From Sepioteuthis lessoniana (taxonomy: Eukaryota > Mollusca > Cephalopoda > Myopsida > Loliginidae), in assembly GCA_963585895.1 (NCBI GenBank), contig OY757904.1, positions 83,083,301-83,147,300 of the forward strand: a stretch of DNA of 64,000 nucleotides, written 5' to 3'. The notes below the pieces were generated by a model. The model saw nothing but the letters and a program-made list of their open reading frames with translations. It searched no databases and was not told the origin of the DNA. The position numbers and the translations under genes were made by a program. This document shows, one piece after another, positions 43,980-54,910 of the stretch (its first letter is position 1; the number at the start of each line of letters is the position of its first letter).

Positions 43980-45193
43980 TGTGACGGCAAAATTATTAAA
44001 ATCCCAATACGGGAGTTTATTTTTCGCACGTGTGAAGACGGGGCGGTCTGGCACTTGATCCCTCGTAGATAAGTCCCTGTTCAGTCCTTTCTCAGGCATA
44101 TAGGAACTGGCATATTATGTGGGGGTTAATTTAGGACTAGACTGACCGCCGCTGGCAAGGGGCTTCCAAACTTCACGCTAACACGCACACCCACCAGGCC
44201 ACTAGCTCTTCCTACCCCTAGAACAATGGAAGATATGGACCTCTAGGTTTAGATATAATAATATTAATTATAGTAGTCGACAACTCCGGTTTCCCGTATA
44301 ATATTTTTAAAGGAAAGAATAGGACAATTTAGGCGAGAATAACATGAGGCGAAAGAAACTGAAAAAGAAACATGAAATAAGCAACTTGACAGCAAACGAC
44401 ACAATGAACAAACTTCAACCTGTGGGGGACATTAAAATATAACAATCTTTTTAATATACACACGGACACACATATTCAACGTGTCGGCTATAATATCAAC
44501 AGAAAATACATAACTATAAATGTCTTTCTTCCTTTTCTTCTTTTCTTTCGTCTTTCTTTAAATTGAGAGAGAGAGAGAGTACATAATTGGGTGTAGGGAG
44601 AAACAGTCTTAATGTTTACTTATCTTTTCGGCAGGTTCCTTCGGAGAGTATTTTCTCTTTTACGGGCTGACGGAATTTTATATATTCATAATGCTCTGGC
44701 TTGAAGGCATAGGTCCTTCTTGTCCAAGATTCTTTCCGCTTTCTTCACTTGGAGTCTTGGCATCAGATCCCGCGTCCACTCACGGCAACCTCATCTTCAA
44801 AACTCTTCTTCACCTGGAGTTTGGCGACCTCTGTTCCAAAACTGATTTTCTTTTTCCCCTATTTCTGCTGACGGAAGAAAGGGCCACTTCCGCTTTAGGG
44901 TTCTGGCCAATCATTAGCCTTTTTTTCTTCCTTTTCCCTGGTCACAGAGTGCAAACATCTGTTGGCTTTCATTCTGTAGGCGATCCGTTCGGACGACTAT
45001 CTCTTTCACCCGAGTGAGGTTACAGAGTACAGATAGCCTGACCCATATTTCTTTCTTCTTTCAACGGCCGGCCGAAGTTGACCTACATTCTTTATTTATC
45101 TTTAACGGTCAATCTTTGGCAGCCTGCTAATTCAAACATGGAGGGTAGTAGAAATTCCTTATTTTTCTTCTCTCAGTGGGAGACCACGTGATA
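43980..45193. mobile_element. 1.2-kb insertion in gypsy-P RT, candidate solo LTR
   Basis: The RT reading stops at 43,979 and resumes at 45,194 ('attaacacgcagaaagat'), as shown by the uninterrupted equivalent at 58,285-58,345. The insert starts TGTGACGGCAAAATT and ends GTGATA, and is flanked by ACTG (43,976-43,979 and 45,194-45,197). Length, TG start and a 4-bp duplication fit a solo LTR, but the TA rather than CA end is atypical. A 108-codon ORF inside (44,691-45,017) has no recognisable domain. Confidence 0.5.
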
Positions 45194-45264
45194 ACTGAAA
45201 TACGTAAGATTAACACGCAGAAAGATATTTTTAAATTCCTTAGATTACTGTTTGGAAAACGGAC
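45194..45264 (+). mobile_element. Gypsy-P RT, continuation
   Basis: 'INTQKDIFKFLRLLFG' in frame, the stretch following the palm start in gypsy RT. It ends where the purine-rich repeat begins. Confidence 0.7.
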
Positions 45265-45770
45265 GGAAATGAAAGAAAAACAAACAAGAAACAAAAAGAT
45301 AGAAGAAAAAGGGGAGAAAGAAAACATCGGGGAAAAGCCGAAAAAATAGAAAGAAAATACAAGAAGAAAGTCCAACTACTAAACGAAGAAAAAGGAAACA
45401 AAAGCGGACGAATAAAAAAAATGACAAAAGAATATACAGCCGGACGGCTAAGAAATATAATACCAACAACTCGTTGGTTCGTAAGAGAAATAAAAGCAGA
45501 GGGAATGAAGAAGTGACAGCGTCAAAAAAGAGCATGAAACAGTGACAATACGGAAAAAGAAACAACAGAAATCAGAAAGGTGAAAATACAAGGAAGCAAC
45601 ATGCAAGGCGAAAACAGAATAAGAGAGAAGAGAAAGAAAAAACGTGGAGAAGGAACAGAAAAAAGAAAAAAAAACAGCAGAAGATCTGAAAGAAAAGAAA
45701 GAAATAAAATACTACATGCCGAAGTTCTCTTTTTCCTTTTTTTTTTTTTTTTTTTTTTTTCGGTTGTTAA
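45265..45770. repeat. Purine-rich repeat D
   Basis: About 500 bp of GA-rich plus strand with a recognisable internal block ('acagccggacggctaag', 'ttcgtaagagaaataaaag'), collinear with 59,690-60,490. It ends in a T run. Open frames on either strand reflect composition. Confidence 0.8.
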
Positions 45771-45869
45771 TTATTTCAATGAGATTTGATGATTCGTTTC
45801 TATGATAAAATACCAGAGGAACTTTTGTGCGTCATTCTCCAGGATTGATGTTGGTTTGTGCATTTACCA

Positions 45870-47420
45870 TTAGTTCTTATGTTTCAATTTCTCGCACAAT
45901 TCCCAGTGGATCACTTTATCCGCCCAGTCGTGTCTAGTCTCATACTCTTTCTGTGCTAATTTGCTACACTCAGTGATTTTGTGATTGATGGTTTCGTCTC
46001 TATCAGCATATAACGTACATCTGTTGTTTTCTTGCATCTTATCTATTCTTGCTTTGATATGATTGGTTCTTATAGCATTGTTTTGTGCTGCTATCAGGAG
46101 AGACTCAGTTTCCCTGTCAAGATTTCCCTTTTTTAACCACATCCATGTTTTCTTGTGCAAGATATCGCTAATTAGTCGCTTAAAATGTCCATGGAGTTGT
46201 TTTTCTTCTAATTTTTGTTTTCTGTTAATTGTCGTCTCTTAGTCCTCATGTTGTCCGTATCGTTTCTGGTAGCTTTAATCAGTCTTCCACTACTCTTTAG
46301 TATGTAGTTTTAAAGTTGTATTGATGCATCAACACTGTCTTCAATACTAGCTAGTTCTCTTCCTCCTTCTTTTTCTTGACGTATATAATCTCTCAGCGTC
46401 ATCTCTGGGATGTAATGCTTTATGCATGGTTATTAGTTTTCTTATTCTCTGATCCATTTGTTTAAGTTCTTCTCTGGTCCACTTCAAGAATGGTCACGAA
46501 TATGTTACGTTATCTGATTCCTTGATAAGGTTTCTGCTATGTACTTTTGTTTCGAGTAGCTTTCTTGTTCTCCTGAAATATTCTTTCTTAATTTTTTCTT
46601 TCATCTCCTCTTGTTTGATAGTGTCAGCTTCCAGTATCCCCAAGTATTTGTAGGTTTACTTTTCTCCGAGCGTTCTAATTTTGTCTTTATTTGGTACTTC
46701 CCTTCCGTCCGTAAGGTTTCGTTTGCCGCTTTTCATTACTACCAAGGCCCATTTTTCTATGCCAAGTTCCATTCCTATGTCCTGACTGTATATTTTCACT
46801 GCGTGTATTAGAGCTTCCAATTCTTTTTCCTTTTTGGCAAACAGTTTGATGTCGTCCGTGTACATTAGGGAATTTACATTTTCCTGCAATTTACTAAGTT
46901 AGTATTCGACTGTGCATTTCCTGAGTATGTGGTTGAATGACATTATCACAATTATAAATATTAATGGTGATAGTGCATCTCCTTGGAATAAACTTCTTTA
47001 TATCTTTGCTTCAGCTAAGCTTTACCTTCCTGCTGTGGATTATACTCGCCAAGTTTTCATGGTTTTCTCGATAAAGTTTGTCTTCATTATGACTTATAAA
47101 CCAGCTTTGTGGGACCATATCACATGCCTTTTCGTAGTCAATCCAAGCCATAGCTAGACTCGTACTGCTGTCGTTGAGAATGTGCTGATCAATATAGAGT
47201 AGTTCTCTTGTGCCTCTGGATCATTTGTAGCATCCTTTCAGTTCCTCCGGGAATAATCAAGGGCTTGTTAGCGAGAAATAAATATCTTCCTTTATTTGTG
47301 CCGTTAGTATTTTCCACATCATAGGTAATCATTATTTTAATTTTTAACGTTGTATGTATTTTGTCAAAATCATTACGAGATGGGGAGATTTTATCTAAAA
47401 TATTTCCTGAAAAATCGAAA
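45870..47420 (-). mobile_element. R2/R4-type LINE, truncated
   Basis: Minus strand: RT region 'LMYTDDIKLFAKKEKELEAL' and 'IYSQDIGMELGIEKW' (about 46,740-46,860; the catalytic box reads YTDD where YMDD is usual), linker, then 'TESLLIAAQNNAIRTNHIKA' and the zinc-finger region 'CTLYADRDETINHKITEC' (about 45,970-46,020), where the second Cys of the CCHC is Tyr. It ends 'VIHWELCEKLKHKN' before the endonuclease. Upstream parts (46,900-47,420) are broken. The missing endonuclease part is present in the 61-62 kb copy. Confidence 0.82.
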
Positions 47421-47449
47421 TTGTCACGTGAACAACAATTGAAATAGAT

Positions 47450-50400
47450 TAAGTTGGATGAGCCCAACATCGGGTCGACGGCGGGCATCACCTGAGGCTA
47501 GGCGGAAGAACCCCACAGGTCAACGGCCGGGATCACATGGTTCAGTCGGGAAACAACTACTACTCGTCTATAAGTGTGGCCTCTGTTGGTGAGATAAAAT
47601 ACAGCTATCAAAAGATTACCCTGACTCTCATTCATACTATATGTTCAAGCCACTTTGCTCTTCACGCCGGTAAACAAGGAGTGCACTCTGCTGAGGTTGG
47701 AGTTCTGGCCTCATGGTTCGAAAAATCACAAACAGAACTCAAACACAAACACAAATTACTTAAATGTAAAAGGACGATTCATATAGTAACACTTAAAAAG
47801 TTAGAACTTTAAATAAAATAAACCAACAACCAGAACTGACAGCGTCTATGTCTGAGCATAATATAGACATAGTATGCGTACAAGAACACAGATATCATCA
47901 TAATGAAGTAGAAATAAAATACTACCATTCTGGCAATGGATGGACATTTATATGAGCATCTGCATGGAAAAGCTCCGTCAATGCCGTCATAGGGGATATA
48001 GGAAAGCCATAAAATCACTTATAGCGCCGAGAAAATACAACTCAGAATGATGGTAGCTACGTTTAACGGCAACCCAAGCACAACGATCATATCCTATGAT
48101 AGACCTAAAAATGTTAGTGATGAAACTGACCTCATTACCTTCTATAACGAGCTGTCGTCCCAAGTTCATAGCATCTACAAACACAACGTTCTAACCATCG
48201 GTGGAGACATGAATGTCAAATTGGTAAAAAAGAAAAACAAAAATTGTGCTTACACAACTCATCAAACAGAAACGGGAAACACCTAACAGATTTCTTTCTT
48301 GAAAATCGAATAACTATGAACCAACACTTACGCAAAAATGCCAAAGCGCAGATATAAGAGCTTCGTCCATGCTCATATGGAAGCAATAGCAGAATGTATA
48401 CCAACCAAACTTAGAGACAGATTTCCATCAAAGACAGTAGCTGTTAGGGAAAAACTAGAAAACGTGAAAACAGCATCCCTATGTAACAAAAGGAAGTCAA
48501 CTAATGCCAACTTACGAAGGCACAAAATTAACTAGTCAACGCATAACCAAAAAGAACAAATAGAATACATTTAAGGCCAGCTCAATAAAATTAGAACTCC
48601 GTAGAAGATAGACAATCTCGTATAGCATGGCAGACAGTAAATGATGTGAATAAAAGGAAGAGTACTTTCCGAGTTAAATTAAAGCAGCCAATAGAGAAAA
48701 ATGAATGAACATGTAGTAAGAAAATTTCAAGAATCTGCTTGGAAAATCCCTTAAAATTACAGATAAACTACTCAAGATAATTATAATCAACTAGACATCA
48801 TAAAAGGACAGCTTACTTAAGGAGAACTCGACGTAGTACTAAACAAATTAAAAACAGGAATGTTGCCGGATTCGAAGAAATACTACTAAGTAGTATGAAG
48901 TATGGAAGGCAAGGAAATTCGATGATCTATATCTTCGATAATCCAACGTTATATATAACCAGAAGACGATAGAGAGATGGACAAAAGACTGCATCCTCCC
49001 TTTCCCTAAAAAGGGGATGACGAAATTACCAAGCACTACAGGGGTATGACCCTTACTTCTATAGCAGCTAAGATTTATAATGCTCTGCTACCCAAACGCT
49101 TCAAACCAGAAATTGAGAAATTTCTTAGGAAAAATCAAAATAGTTTGGGGAAAAACCGATCCAAAACATTACAAATCCTGACAAACCGTCGAATCTTAGT
49201 AAGAGTTCGTGGAAAAAACTTCGAGGTGACATACACAGAGGGAAGATGGAGTAAATACTTCTAGCCTATGATCAACCTAAAGAAACTGTTTCTGTCATGA
49301 TTAAGTAAGTAAAGTTGGCGAGCGTAGTCGAAGGTGACCCGAAGTCTTCCTTTTCAATAGCTACTACACCAAGGTTTACGGAAATGTGCAACTCCTTTCC
49401 AAGTTTACTCCTGATCCGTTCCTTATAATGCTGAGTGTTAAGCAAGGAGGTATCAAGTGCCATTTCTTTAGTCTTTGATAGGATTCAACCTGGGATTTAA
49501 CTCAGGTCTCCAGGGCCTTTGGCGAAAACTCTAACCATTTTGCCAATGTCCGGTATGATGATGATCTATGAAAACGCGAAAGTAAAAATTCGCTCACCGG
49601 ATGTTGACAGACTTCTTTGACATCGTTGCAGGTGTTCTGCCAACCCCATATTTGTTCATAATCTTCTGAGACTACGTACTTCGAAGCTCGACAAATCTAA
49701 TGAAAGAAAAAAGCAAGAAGCAGATGATACAAGCTATTACGAACGCTGACTACGCAGATGACATAGCGGGTCTGACAAATACACCTACCCAAGCTGAATT
49801 CCTGCTTGCATATTCTGCAGCAGGCAACAGGTGGCATTTGCTCTATGTCAATGCAGACAAAACAGAATGCATTGGCTTTGATCAAAAAGAAGACATCTAT
49901 TAAATTAGTGGACAAGTTCAGTTACATCGGAAGCAGTGTCGCATCAAGTGAAAATGAGATCAATGTAAGACAAGGGAAGTCATGGACTGCTATCGATAGG
50001 TTGTCGATTATATGGAAGTCAAATTTATCCAATAAAATAAAACAAATTTTTTTCTGAGCAACGTGCATGTCGATTCTACTATATGCAAGCACTACAAGGA
50101 CGGTGAAAAAGTGTATTGAGAAAAAGCTTGACGGAAATTACGTAGAAATATTTATGAGCTATATTAAACCAATCCTGAATGCAACATCCCAAAAAGAAGC
50201 AGCTGTCCGGCCACCAACCTTCCGTCTCTAAAACCATCAATTAAGACAGACAAGACACGCAAGATACTACTGGAAAAGTAAGAACGAACTCATAAGCGAC
50301 ATTCTCTTATGGACCCCTTCACACAAGCGTGCAAGTGTTCGACGACCAACTAGAATCTATCGAAATCTCAGTATAAACAGCTCTGTAGAAATGATGGATG

Positions 50401-50450
50401 ATAGGGACGAATGACAAGAGAGAGAGAATCAGGGAAATCAGTGAAAACAG
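47450..50450 (+). mobile_element. RTE-type LINE, near full length but dead
   Basis: Collinear with 27,595-30,690: GC-rich 5' region, endonuclease pieces ('DIVCVQEHRYHH' around 47,862-47,900; 'MMVATFNGNPSTTIISYDRP' at 48,047; 'LTIGGDMNVKL' at about 48,190-48,225 keeps GDMN), RT pieces ('YNALLPKRFKPEIEKFL' at about 49,076; 'ITNADYADDIAGLTNTPTQA' at about 49,736-49,795 keeps ADYADD) and C-terminal pieces to 50,430. Frameshifts throughout and a SINE inserted at 49,298. Confidence 0.85.
49298..49552 (-). mobile_element. SINE-B copy inserted in RTE LINE
   Basis: About 255 bp, collinear with 59,978-60,240. On the minus strand the tRNA-like head shows 'ACATTGGCAAAATGGTTAG' (A box) and a degenerate B box near 49,495. 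It splits the RTE sequence between 'gtcatgat' and 'tgatgatgatctatg'; the equivalent LINE reads 'ccataatgatgctctat'. A short ATGAT-type duplication is plausible. Confidence 0.8.
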
Positions 50451-51059
50451 AACGATTTGATATATATTACTTTCAGAGAATAATACATGTCTGAAGATGA
50501 TGATTCAACTGATTAAACTATGAGAGAACCACACACTAAAATTTATTGTTTCATCGATTCCTCATTTTCTGACCAATTTCTTTCGATAGTCATTATATTA
50601 ATTTAGCATATCTTATTTTGAGTTTGGTTGGTTGTTTGGATCTCATGGCATATCAACTTTTGTAGGTTATATAATGCCAAATCCATTTTTATATAAATAA
50701 TCAGTTCTACTTCAAACAATTCAGTTTAGCATGAGTGCACAGTTTAACTGTCAAAAACATTTCTATTTCAAGATATTCAGTTTATTCAAACGGTTCAGTT
50801 TAGTATAGATTTTGTTTACACTCAGTTAAATGTCAATACAGTTCTCTATCAAACAATTAAGTCTAGCGTAGATACAGCTTCAATGTCAAAAACAGTTCCA
50901 TTTCAAACAATTCAATTTAGCATAAGTACGCATTTTAAATGTAAGTACACAGTTTAATTTTCAAAAGTATTTTATTTCAAGCTATTCAATTTAATCAAAT
51001 AATTATAAATTAAACAATTCAGTTTAGCATAAGTATACGGTTTAGTTCTAAATAACCCA
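50451..51059. other. Duplicated upstream flank of copy 3, with ~60-bp repeats
   Basis: No gene. 50,455-50,690 matches 31,095-31,330, and the ~60-bp repeat array (about 50,690-51,040) follows in the same order as upstream of copy 2. Confidence 0.65.
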
Positions 51060-51275
51060 TGGATAAGACCCTCTCAGGTGCTATCATTCTGAGTCAGAAT
51101 AGACCTGGGAGCAATGGCAATAAAGGGGTGATCCGCATTCCCCAATACCCCAGCATCACTACACCCTCACCATTAGAGTGTTTAGTATCATATATCCAGG
51201 AAACTCGTCGGAGGAGGGTCTTACTCATCAGCAGAGGTGCAGTCGGTGTATTCTACAGCTCCAGCCGGATGGGCA
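51060..51275 (-). repeat. Repeat A, copy
   Basis: The reverse complement aligns with 5,796-6,003. With the next copy it forms a direct pair about 375 bp apart; both are absent from the flanks of copies 1 and 2. Confidence 0.65.
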
Positions 51276-51429
51276 ATATATAAAGTTTTTTCAACAATTC
51301 TCAAACTATCTTATAGCTTTATTTCAGCTAATTCAGTTTAGCATAAGTATACAGTTAAGATGTCAAAGAATTCTATTTCGAACAATTCCAGTAATGCTGG
51401 AACTCAAGAAACCATGGTTTAGTTCAATC

Positions 51430-51645
51430 TAACTCATAGATAGGACCCTATCAGGTACTACTGCTCCGGGCCAGAGTGGACCTGGCAGCGATGGCAATGA
51501 AGGGGTACTCCATATTCCCCAAAGCTCCAGCATTACTGGAATCTCACCATCAGATTGTTTAGAGTCATATCAAGGAAACTTACTCGTTGGTGGGGTGTTA
51601 CTCCTTTGCAGAAAAGCAGTCGGTGTATTCTACAGCCCCATCCGA
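51430..51645 (-). repeat. Repeat A, copy
   Basis: As above; closest in sequence to the copy at 6,920-7,125 ('agataggaccctatcagg' shared). Confidence 0.65.
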
Positions 51646-51809
51646 CTTGGCTGTCTTTTGAGTAAAAATTCCATGACACGTTTAAAGATTTAATACTTAA
51701 TTTAGAAGCTGAGATGAAATGTTAAGCATTTTCAATTAAGTATTCTTTTCAAAGTTTTAGAATATACGTGTTGGACAATAATTGATGTTTTTTTTATTGT
51801 TGGAATTGG

Positions 51810-52109
51810 GTAGAATGTCTTGGGGACGCCGATGAAACTACTATCGAGGCAATGAAATCTGATAAACATTTTGGGGACGCCGATGAAACTACTACAGAGG
51901 CAATGAAATCTGATAAACATTTTGGGGACGCCGATGAAACTACTACCGAGGCAATGAAATCCGATAAACATTTTGGGGACGCCGAAGAAACTACTACCGA
52001 GGCAATGAAATCTGATAAACATTTTGGCGACGATGAAACTACCACTGAAGCAATTAAAACCGATGAGAATTTTGAGGACTCCAAAGTAACTACTACTGAG
52101 ACTCCTTAA
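51810..52109 (+). pseudogene. Copy 3: 5'-deleted repeat gene
   Basis: The upstream flank (equivalent to about 12,940-13,100 of copy 1) runs directly into the array at about 51,815. The sequence between, holding promoter, exon 1 and the signal exon, is deleted. The frame contains a partial unit, four full units with ADE/AEE variants and a diverged terminal unit 'TDENFEDSKVTTTETP' ending in TAA. The ETP tail agrees with copy 1, and the terminal unit agrees best with the copy 0 relic. Without a signal peptide or promoter it is most likely silent, although the frame is intact from the ATG at 51,852. Confidence 0.8.
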
Positions 52110-52196
52110 GCTGAAAATGAATATAAGTGGTCGAAAGAATAGGCAATGATAACATCGAGAAATGATCAGTTTATATTTTGTATTTCGTCTCTGCAA

Positions 52197-52202
52197 AATA
52201 AA
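52197..52202 (+). terminator. Polyadenylation signal, copy 3
   Basis: AATAAA 88 nt after the stop, in the shared 3' UTR block. Confidence 0.7.
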
Positions 52203-52319
52203 GTCGATTGTTCATTTGAAATTTGTTCTTTTTTATATAAATTAATTGAAGGGTTGCTTCGTGAAAGTTGTAGACGCCAACTTGAATTTGTTGCAATTGA
52301 CATCTTCGTCAACGCAAAG

Positions 52320-52895
52320 AAAAACAGAATTTATGTGTTTTAAACAAGAAGGACTCCTTTCCTTTTAACGTGGCATGCCTCTAAAATAAGTTTACATATC
52401 TCAGATGCAATATCTTATCTACTCAATGAGATAGTAACATATGCCTAACGACCGTAAGGTCTGATGATGAGAGGTCATCGATCATATGGGACTTCTTCCA
52501 AGCTGTGGCTATGTCAGTACTCTTATATGGATATAAGTTAAGAAACGCATAAGTTAAGAAACGCATAGAGAAAAATCTAGATGGGAACTACACCAGAATG
52601 CTACGTGCTGTTTTGAACATAACCTGGAAGCAGCAAGGCACAGAAGTTTTTCAGCCACTTCCTTCCCATTGTACAAACTATCCCGGTAAGACGAAAAATA
52701 ATACTGGTCACTGCATGAGAATAAGGATAAACTCATTAGCAATGTTCTCCTATGGACTCCTACACATGGACACACCGGTATTGGTCGGCCAGCAAAGACT
52801 TGCATACATTAGCCCTGTGTCGACAAAGGACACAGTCTAGCAGATCTACCAGAAGCAATGGATGATCGAGACGGACGGAGAAAGAGATAATAATA
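52320..52895 (+). mobile_element. RTE-type LINE 3' end
   Basis: As at 16,915 and 34,795, with 'LDGNYTRMLRAVLN' around 52,575-52,620 and 'GQQRLAYISPVSTKDT' near the end. A 16-bp tandem duplication ('aagttaagaaacgcat', about 52,536-52,567) is specific to this copy. Confidence 0.8.
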
Positions 52896-53004
52896 ATCCT
52901 GAGAATTAATTTTTATTTATTGCGGACTTTTTGTCCTCATCTTGGTAGTTTTTTTTTTTTTTTTGTTTTTGTTTTTTTTTGTGTTGTTTCTTCTTTTACT
53001 ACGT

Positions 53005-53060
53005 TTCGGCCAAATTTCACCTCTGGCCTTCTTCAGGTGATTTTTATCGCGACCTCGGAT
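53005..53060 (-). repeat. Retroelement tail-like hairpin motif
   Basis: The minus strand reads 'cacctgaagaaggcc', a short arm, then 'ggccgaaacgtag'. The GGCC/GGCC arms can pair. It resembles the intron-1 motif of copies 1 and 2 and is followed by T-rich sequence. It may be a Penelope-type or similar tail. Confidence 0.4.
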
Positions 53061-53134
53061 AGGAATGATGAGTCTTGTAACCGTATTCCCAGTAATTACT
53101 GCCTTCCATAGTTGTTGTCTATCGCACCACGTTT

Positions 53135-53142
<8 letters not shown>

Positions 53143-53189
<47 letters not shown>
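53143..53189. repeat. (TA)n microsatellite
   Basis: A TA run of about 47 bp immediately before mariner. Confidence 0.96.
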
Positions 53190-53190
<1 letters not shown>

Positions 53191-53685
53191 GGAGGGTGCA
53201 ATGGGTTAATTTCTGCGTTTTAAATTATTACTTTCGTGTATGCGCTTTGTTTGTTTCAAGTTTTGACTACTGTACAGCAAACTAAACTCGGTTGAGCATG
53301 GTCTGTAAGGAAAAATAGCACCGTGACGCTATTTACTCCGCCAGAAATTTGGAAGCAATATGCATTACTGGATGATAATCACGCCAAATCTCAGATTGTT
53401 TAGGTTTCAATCTGAGGACAGCGTAGAGGATTAAAAAAGAATTGAATAATTCCTTTGGAGAATACGAAGCTATGGCTGTGCGGTAGTAATTTACGAAGGT
53501 CTTTACTTCGATTTAGCACAAGGCCAAATGAATGGGGCACCCAATGAGACTCGAACTCACTCGTGTAGGTTTGCGAGTCTAACTTGCTAACCATTACACC
53601 ACCAGAGGTGCCCTGCTATGGCTGTGCGGTAGCCTCAGTCTGGTCTTTCTAATAGGGAAAAGAGACAAAAACGACGTTGCTTTGT
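53190..53685 (+). mobile_element. Mariner 5' region, interrupted by a SINE
   Basis: Same 5' part as at 18,598 and 35,450. The copy is split by SINE-C at 53,487 and breaks off soon after it resumes (about 53,685). Confidence 0.8.
53487..53614 (-). mobile_element. SINE-C with 18-bp target-site duplication
   Basis: A 128-bp insertion flanked by two perfect copies of gctatggctgtgcggtag (53,469-53,486 and 53,615-53,632). On the minus strand it opens with a tRNA-like body: GGCACCT pairs with GGGTGCC over 7 bp, the A box is 'TGGTGTAATGGTTAGC', the B box is 'GAGTTCGAGTC', and a CTCGCAA loop would give anticodon CGC (Ala). The anticodon stem does not pair well, so this is a SINE, not a tRNA gene. A short tail of about 45 bp follows. 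Confidence 0.9.
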
Positions 53686-53971
53686 TTGGTACCAAACCAG
53701 AAGTATTAGGCATCAAGAGAGAGAGTCAAACACACAAGCTAAACGAGATACTATTCGATGTGGCCATGTTTCTTCTTTTGTGTTGAACTTCATAAACAAT
53801 TTCAGTTTTTTTGACAATTAGCTGCTTGCCAACAAATGATTAATATTCAATAAAAATATTAGTATTAGATTGCAATATTTGAAACCATGTTGACTTGTTA
53901 GTGTTAGCAATGTGACACGACGTGAGGTTGAGTACTTGATTAATATGTAAAAATTAGAATTTATGAAATAT

Positions 53972-53976
<5 letters not shown>
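53686..53976. other. Repeat fragment shared with 38.1 kb
   Basis: No gene; collinear with 38,108-38,350. Confidence 0.55.
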
Positions 53977-54047
<71 letters not shown>

Positions 54048-54057
54048 ATTATTATTT
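53977..54057. repeat. (TA)n(ATT)n microsatellite
   Basis: About 68 bp of TA followed by a short ATT run. Confidence 0.97.
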
Positions 54058-54356
54058 ATCATATATATCTCAAAAAAAAAAAAGATCCTTAAAATAAGTA
54101 TCTTTTTGGTCAAGGCTTATATGACCTAAAAAGCTGGTTGATCGTTCCTAAATGTCAGTTAAGTGCGAGACAATCGTTTTTGATTTTAAAGGCCAGTTGA
54201 GTGCAAGACTATTGTTTTTGATTTTAAAGGTTATCAAATTTCAATTTTTCGGTTGTTAACTGAAACTTCATCAATCACAATGATGAAACGGGTTATTTCG
54301 TAAAATATATTTTTCTAGTCCTTATCTTGAAGGTCAATGTTAAAAAGGAGATTTAA
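54058..54356. other. No gene seen
   Basis: AT-rich spacer. A word of about 25 bp ('gtgcgagacaatcgtttttg' and a variant) occurs twice about 45 bp apart (54,160-54,225). Confidence 0.5.
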
Positions 54357-54910
54357 TGTTGCTCCACCCTAAATAAAGGTGAATTGGGCATGCCTCATCC
54401 ACTCAGGTAAGGCTGAGAATTTTTTTATTCAACCCCATTGCTCTAAACCTGTTCCCATTGGTCAAAGCATCTAAAAAGGGTTTTCCCTATACCTGTAAGA
54501 TATGATTCTGAACTAGGATTGGCTGACCAATGGGAATATGACTCCTAATTGTCTCTTATTGGACAACCAATCAGAAACCATTTTTAGTCCAGATGTTGAT
54601 CTATAAAAAATGGGATAATTAAACGAATCCTCAGAGAGGATAAGAAAAGGGACCAAGAAGAAACCCAAGTCTGCCAAAGAAGCATCTCTTCCATTCCAGA
54701 ACCGAAGTACTCCGAACAACCTTCAGACGTTTCAAAATTTCAAAGTCCCAGACTTTAGAGGCATAAGTGTTACTCTAACCGCACCTCATAGTCACTCTTC
54801 CTCTCTCGACATTCTTTCTTCTTCTGTTTGTCAGGAAAGCAAACCTCGTTTGTTTGTTATTGTCTCACAAACGTGTTTCAATAAAAACGATTTTTTGTTG
54901 TTATTAAACA
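54357..54910 (+). mobile_element. Candidate solo LTR
   Basis: About 554 bp starting TGTTGCTCC and ending ATTAAACA (TGTT/AACA inverted ends). It has an LTR-like order of promoter signals: CCAAT boxes at 54,527-54,531 and 54,567-54,571 plus ATTGG words, TATAAAA at 54,602-54,608 and AATAAA at 54,880-54,885. No target duplication is obvious, and gypsy-G sequence follows directly, so it may have inserted there or mark a rearrangement. Confidence 0.45.

Noticed and set aside
44691-45017. 108-codon ORF as a host gene
   Set aside because: It lies inside an insertion with solo-LTR features and shows no domain; evidence is insufficient.
53528-53613. A tRNA-Ala (CGC) gene on the minus strand
   Set aside because: The acceptor stem and boxes are good, but the anticodon stem fails and the whole lies inside a 128-bp insertion with target duplications, so it is a SINE.
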